Shown here: positions 34,438-39,195 of the stretch, piece after piece
Numbering within the stretch: position 1 is the stretch's first letter
Layout of the letters: every line of letters begins with the position of its first letter
NCBI GenBank assembly: GCA_009602725.1
Contig: WELB01000164.1
Span: 95,358 to 134,552 of the forward strand
Length of the DNA stretch: 39,195 nt
Origin: Spirogloea muscicola
Taxonomy: Eukaryota; Streptophyta; Zygnematophyceae; Spirogloeales; Spirogloeaceae
Direction: 5' to 3'
Notes under the pieces: model-generated
Database searches by the model: none
Told to the model about the DNA's origin: nothing
The model's input: only the letters and a program-made list of their open reading frames with translations
Made by a program: the position numbers and the translations under genes

Positions 34438-35200
34438 GGCGACAAGGCTTCCGCGGCGGCGGCGGCGGCAGCGGCGGCGGCGGCGGCGCGGCGGGCGAGG
34501 GGGCGCTGGACGTCGTGGGAGATGGAGGGACTCCGCGCGAGCGGCGGCTATGGAGGGGGGGGGCGCGCCTGTCAGCCGGGCGGGGCCGCCAGCTGCCCAG
34601 CTGGCCGGGCTGGAGGGAGGGGTGAGCGCCCCGAGGCAGGCTCGCGATAAGGACTCCCCCCGTACACGCGGGGAGGGAGGCGGGCAGCGCTGCAAAACCC
34701 TCCCCGGGCTGCCCGCAGTTAGCGGGCGGCCGGTGGATATTTTTCCCCGGGTAGGCGCGGGCGGGCGGCCCACCCACCCCGGGCACCCCGGGCTGCCCGG
34801 CCGCGGAGGGAGGGGGGTGCAAGAAGCGAGGCTCCCGGTAAGGTAGAACCCTTGGGCACGGGGAGAGAGAGCGAGGCGCGGTCAGCACCCGTCCTGCCCG
34901 GCCCCGGTGCTTCCGCGCCCGTCGGCCGGTCCCTCGGCCGCCGCCACGTGTACTGCACGTGCCGCTCGAGAGCACCCGGCCCCACGTGCTCGTCCTTGAC
35001 GTGGCGGATAGCGGCGGGCGGGCCGGGCCACGTCAAGGAGCCGGAGAACTCCCGAAACTGACGGCTCCGTTCCATAGTCACCCGTTACGGTGATGGGGAG
35101 TACGTCAGGGTCAGTGTTAGGGCCAGGGTTTGGGCTTCGAAGCGCCGCCGCCATTGCCGCCGCCGCTGCGGAGGTGGTGATGGCGGGACGCCAGGCTAGA
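34438..35200. promoter_or_regulatory. GC-rich 5' flank of the glyoxalase-fold gene
   Basis: Very GC-rich DNA with CGG-like runs near 34458-34490 and several CACGTG/CCACGT elements around 34945-35030. These match the core bound by plant bZIP or bHLH factors, so stress or light regulation is possible but unproven. All long frames here are compositional. A near-telomeric TTAGGGCCAGGGTTTGGG lies at 35117-35134. Confidence 0.3.
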
Positions 35201-35430
35201 GATCATCAAGGAGAAGGCGAGCCCTTCTCCTTGATGCTCGCCCACTGAGGATAGGGGCTGGAAAAAGCCAGCCCGAAGATCGTTGAGCGCCCGCTCGCAA
35301 GATGAATCAGAATACGGATAGAATCAAAGAAGCCATCATGCTGAAGAGCAGTTTCAGTGCATCCTGCGCCTTTCTGCCCTTTCAGCCCTTGCACATTCCC
35401 TTTGGCTGGCCTCTCACAGCCAGGTGGCCT
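35195..35430. mobile_element. Two retroelement hairpin scraps
   Basis: A minus-strand tail lies at about 35232-35275 (GAGGATAGGGGCTGG, then AAGCCAGCCCGAA). Overlapping it, GAGAAGGCGAGCCCTTCTC forms a short palindrome at 35212-35230. A plus-strand variant (TTTGGCTGGCCTCTCACAGCCA) is at about 35400-35422. No coding part remains. Confidence 0.5.
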
Positions 35431-36429
35431 TGGCTTAGAAGAGCGACTTGTCCCCTGGCCAAGCTCCCGGGCGCCGCGGCTCGCAGGAAAAGCCCGTGTG
35501 CGCCACATGCTGCCGTCGCTGCGGGCCCGGGCCGAGCGACCTAGTCAATTGCTATACTCCAACTTCACTGGAATTTATGGTCTAGGGTTCAGGGGTGTAG
35601 GATTAGGGGCAGGGCGTGAACTTGAGGACATTGAAGCTGGTAAAAATACGATCGAGGGGTTGTGCTAGTTCTCTACGTCGACTCCTGGCCGCGACCTCCC
35701 CGCACTCTGGCTGCTCTCGTCCCCTCACCCCCAAAACCACGCCCTGCAGCTGCCACACCGGCCACACCAAGCTACTTACAGCTCAGCCCCGCCCCCGCGA
35801 GACCCACGTGACAACCGCCCCATGTGCCTCCACCTGCCATCTCCCATGCTCTGCTCGGACCAAGCTTGCTTTGCGGGCCTCGAGCCGCCCCAGACTCACG
35901 GGTCCAAGCTAGTCCTCAATGCTCGCATGTGGCATTCGGAGTGACTCTTTCTACCACATAGCTTCAATCGACGTCACCCACTGTAGGTGTCCAGCCCACA
36001 CTTTCCTGGCTCTCCAGACCTATCTCGAGTACAAGCAAGTGGGCAGCTGGCAGGCCTCCTTGAACACCTGCGCTGTGTCTTTCGTCCTCACGCCTCCTCT
36101 GAAGTTGGCAGTCAATACCTTGCGGGCGAGAGTTGGAAATTACAATGTTTCCATCTTTGGCATGTCCTGCGCACACAAGAGCCACTGAGGGTGCCACAAA
36201 TAAGCAGCTCAAACTCACCAACTCTTCCACGAGCCCCAGCCAGAATTTGAGCTTGCAAAGCAAAGACGTGGGGAGGATAAATTGTGGGTATGTCTGGAAA
36301 ACCAAAAGCGTTGCGTGAGGTTGGCCTCGCTGCTCAACTGCTGCCTGACACCTGCGAGCTGTTCTGGATTGAGACTGGGGACCAGATTATCATGGTGGCA
36401 GGGGGACCTGGGGACCTGTGAACACACCT
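35431..36429. other. Intergenic region between the glyoxalase-fold and PIH1 genes
   Basis: A TGTAA signal on the minus strand (36144-36140) sits 286 bases after the PIH1 stop codon and may mark that gene's polyadenylation. The stretch 35675-35910 is C-rich and A-rich without a gene. Short frames at 35919-36305 are not recognisable. Confidence 0.35.
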
Positions 36430-38985
36430 TCACGGCCTCGGCATATGGCTTAGTGGCAGGATGAGGACAATCCCGCCCTCATCGTCGATGAGCATCGCTC
36501 GCGCCAGTGCCACGTCGATGTGAAATAGCAGCCCGACCTGGGCGGCGGCAGTTGGATGCAGATCCACATGGCATGATAAGTGCTACTTGGCCAAGTCATC
36601 GTTCTGAGATGCAGAGTCTAAATTTAGGAGCTGTTAGAAGAACGAGAGACAGACAAGTCTCCAAGCCGTCATATCTCATCAACTGTTGGTGCATCCGTAC
36701 AAGGGCCTTGAACATCCTTGCAAGGCAGAACCAGACTCCCAACAGCAGAAATGACACAAACACAAGCAGAAAGTGTCTACCTCAAGCCTGCTGTACCCCT
36801 TGATGTCCAACGACAAGGAAGTACCGATGAGAGTGACCATGACATCCTGCAGCCCTTTCTGCGCCCCCAATTCGACCATTCCATCCTAGTATAAGTAGGC
36901 AGGTGCATGGATGACTATCAAATTCCTTGCAGAAGAAGCATGCTTGGGGGAGCCCGCAGACTCCTGGAGAAACAACGGCCGCAGGGCAGCTGCACTACCT
37001 TGTGTTGAGGAGCAATGTTCACTGCCTACCATAGCTGTGCCATTTGTAAGTGAACCTGTTTATCGTGGCCACAAGGCCACACCCTGAAGTACAGCTCCTA
37101 GCCTCAGTCTCAGAACCCCAAACACGGAGCTTTAGGCTTAATGCTTCAAAGCTGGACCCCTATCATTTCATGAAAAGTGCTATCTTGTGTTGAGGCATGC
37201 ATACGCTGTGCGGTAGGGCCACGCGGATGAGTATCTGCTCCACGGGCCTCCCGACATACTCCACCACGTGCTTCAGGCTCTGCAGCGGCGCACCAACTGA
37301 GGCTGCTGCGGAGGCTGGCCCCTCCTGCGCCTTCTCCACATGTCCTGTAGCCTCGTGAACGGCCGGCGACGTTGTTGCCGGCGGCTGTCTTGCCTGCGTC
37401 TCGGGCGCCACTGATGACATAGCCGTATCCCCTTCGCTATCTCCCACCCGCCGGCCTCCCTTCCCTCTTTCCTGGCGCTTGGCCCTTTGTGGACTGACCT
37501 GTAAAGTCTCAAGCTTCTCTGCCTTGGGATCTGCAAGGTCGTCCCACTTCTCTGTCATGCCATGCACTATTTACCAAAAGCAGTGGACCTTTACCTGCAT
37601 CCCCCAGCATAGGCATGGCAAGGGCAGTCTTCTAAATCCTCATACAGCGCCACACTTACCAGCAAATTCAGCAATCAGGGGCCGTGCTCGCGCGCCAACC
37701 TTCTTAGGCTCACCCTTGTACCTGATATTCGGCAGGCTGTATGCTGCAAGGGCCCACCCGAGCACACAGGATAGCGGCTTTCAGATAATGTGAGGTCCAC
37801 AGGAACTCGAACCTGAGCGCAGCAGTCCTGGACTGGACTGCTAGCGAAGAGCTGCACGTGGACCGTAAGTATGAGCATAAGCGTCGTACCTCCGTCGAAG
37901 GTGAGCTGGTGATGGCGGGCGAGGAAGGAGAGGGCGACGTCAATGAGGAAGAGCTTGAGTCGCGCATCACGCAGGGTGTGGGACAGCACGCCAGAGTTGA
38001 TCACCACGTCAACCACCACGCACGGCTGCCCACCTGCTGAACAATGGTCGCCCGGTCGTAAGAGCGCCAGCTATGGTGAACTGCTGGTTGAGACCACACG
38101 GCTCTGTCGTTTTCTGGCCTCGTGTGCCGAGATGGACTCACTCTTGTCTGTGCTCCTCTCAAGGTCCCCACAGGCAATAGGAATTTGGACGCCCTCAGCA
38201 GCAGTGCCCTCGCCATGCTCCAGCGCCGCCATGGCGGCCTCCACGTCCGGCGGGGCACCGTGGCTCCAGTCCCCTGCTGGCAGCGGCACCTGTCTACTAC
38301 CAGCAGCAGGAAGCCGACATGATGGTGACACCGCCATCATTGCATTCTCAGCAATGCAGCCACCAGGCTGCTCCTACATACGGCAGCGTCTGTGACGTGC
38401 GGTAGCGGGTGCCCATGTGACAATGACTCGAAGCAAGGATTTGGGCATAGGAAGGGGGCTGCCGAGGCACCTTGGCAGCGCCGCAGATGTTGGCAAAGAG
38501 CTTCTCGCCGGAGCTCAGCCGGGTCTTGACGACAAACCCCGGCTCGAGCGCCACCTGCGGCGGCCTCTGGCGCGCCCGCCGCCGCAGGTCCTCCTCGAAC
38601 CCCGCGCCGCCCACCTGCCGCAGGCTCGCCAAGAGCTCCTGGGGCGCGGGACGGCCGTTGCCGGAGCCGCCGTCAGCAGCCGCGGCAGGGCCTGACGGCC
38701 TCATGTTGCTGGCGCGGCGCCGGCGGTAGGGTGCCCGAGAGCGCACCTCCACGTCGGGGTTGCGCTCGCCGCGGCCGCCGGCGACGGCGTCGAGGTACTC
38801 CTGCATCGCGTCCAGGGCCTCCGCCTTCTCGGCCTCGTCTGCCGCCACCATGTCTTGGTCATGAGCGTAAGCGGCAAGGGGCTTTGGCTGCGCCAGAGCA
38901 ACGGTGGGGCCCGCAGGGGCCGAGCTGTCTCGCACCGAGAGGCAAGCCGGGGTCTTTGAGCTCCAGCGCCATGGCGCTCCTCTGC

Positions 38986-39025
<40 letters not shown>

Positions 39026-39032
39026 CCTCCAT
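36430..39032 (-). CDS. PIH1-domain protein (R2TP / dynein-assembly co-chaperone type), eight exons
   Basis: Exons (minus): 39032-38936, 38838-38471, 38289-38142, 38033-37890, 37743-37660, 37530-37205, 36858-36781, 36537-36430, giving 450 aa with all phases consistent. PIH1 proteins link HSP90/R2TP to clients such as snoRNP and PIKK subunits, or to axonemal dynein arms. The PIH1-N domain is spread over exons 2-5: LEPGFVVKTRLSSGEKLFAN, VQIPIACGDLERSTDK, CVVVDVVINSGVLSHTLRDA, RLKLFLIDVALSFLARHHQL, LPNIRYKGEPKK. After a Lys/Glu/Ala-rich linker, exons 6-8 form a CS-like C-terminal domain (EQILIRVALPHS, QDVMVTLIGTSLSLDIKGY, LLFHIDVALARAMLIDDEGG, IVLILPL). The first exon has a run of 13 Gly after MED; ATG 38972 (430 aa) is an alternative start, and the exon 1-2 junction is the least certain. 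Which paralogue (PIH1D1-like or PF13/MOT48-like) I cannot say. Confidence 0.86.
38984..39025 (+). repeat. GCC trinucleotide tract (polyglycine in the PIH1 gene)
   Basis: An uninterrupted CCG/GCC run that on the minus strand encodes the polyglycine of the PIH1-protein leader if translation starts at 39032. Such a run is prone to length change. Confidence 0.7.
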
Positions 39033-39048
39033 GGCGGAGGCCTCTGTG

Positions 39049-39195
39049 ATATTGCGTCTCTGACCTGAGGCTGCTTTTAGCAGGTTGCCTCTCTTCTTCC
39101 CTTGCGCTTCCCTTGCCTGGCCGGCCCTGCAGCCGAGGTGGAGGAAGGCTCCTTGGCATTCCAAGTACAACTGAGGAGCNTTTTTTTTTTTTTTT
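39049..39195. other. Retroelement scrap and contig-end artefact
   Basis: 39052-39085 (GTCTCTGACCTGAGGCTGCT and onward) resembles the coding end of the retroelement (SDLRLL) and sits in the presumed PIH1 leader. The window then ends with one N and 15 T (39180-39195), like the poly-T beside the gap at 16733. Confidence 0.4.

Noticed and set aside
33398-34846. 482-codon plus-strand frame
   Set aside because: It is the antisense shadow of the glyoxalase-fold gene, kept open by high GC; the minus strand carries the conserved domain.

Overview
The window looks like nuclear DNA from a green alga, most likely a trebouxiophyte-type chlorophyte; this is an inference. Reasons: intron-rich genes with phase-conserved GT-AG and some GC-AG introns, GC-rich promoters and 5' ends with CGG/CCG tracts, a plant-type serine acetyltransferase ending in DYVI, two Mei2-like RNA-binding proteins (a family common in plants and green algae), and a plant-type glyoxalase-fold protein. 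There are no operons, no CRISPR array and no tRNA or rRNA gene that I can see. Two assembly gaps (16857-17551 and 28521-29062) fall on the 5' ends of the two Mei2-like genes.

Layout. 1-4.9 kb and 8.8-9.9 kb are a graveyard of one retroelement family: decayed C-terminal pieces of a reverse-transcriptase-like protein (ending in a conserved SDLRLLTRGY-type tail) followed by a 3' tail that carries a perfect GGGCTGG...CCAGCCC hairpin. Copies lie in both orientations and often as foldback pairs. 5.0-7.6 kb holds a serine acetyltransferase gene (+, five exons). 10.4-11.6 kb holds an unrecognised three-exon gene (+). 11.6-12.5 kb is a diverged tandem duplication of noncoding DNA. 12.7-16.7 kb is a divergent Mei2-like gene (-), broken at its 5' end by a poly-T tract and gap. 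17.8-18.2 kb is another retroelement scrap. 18.2-23.2 kb is mostly without recognisable genes, with a possible glycosyltransferase remnant near 20.2 kb. 23.2-28.4 kb is a complete canonical Mei2-like gene (-, 11 exons). 29.9-30.8 kb is a single-exon orphan ORF (+). 33.5-34.4 kb is a glyoxalase-fold (VOC) protein (-, two exons). 36.4-39.0 kb is a PIH1-domain protein (-, eight exons), a chaperone cofactor of R2TP or dynein-arm assembly type.

The genes do unrelated housekeeping or developmental jobs (cysteine synthesis, RNA-binding regulation, aldehyde or thiol chemistry, HSP90 co-chaperone work). The exception is the two Mei2-like genes, which are same-strand paralogues about 7 kb apart. The downstream one (12.7 kb) has diverged strongly, with a degraded RRM1 split by an acidic insertion. 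All spliced models were assembled by eye; exon lengths and phases were checked to stay in frame.
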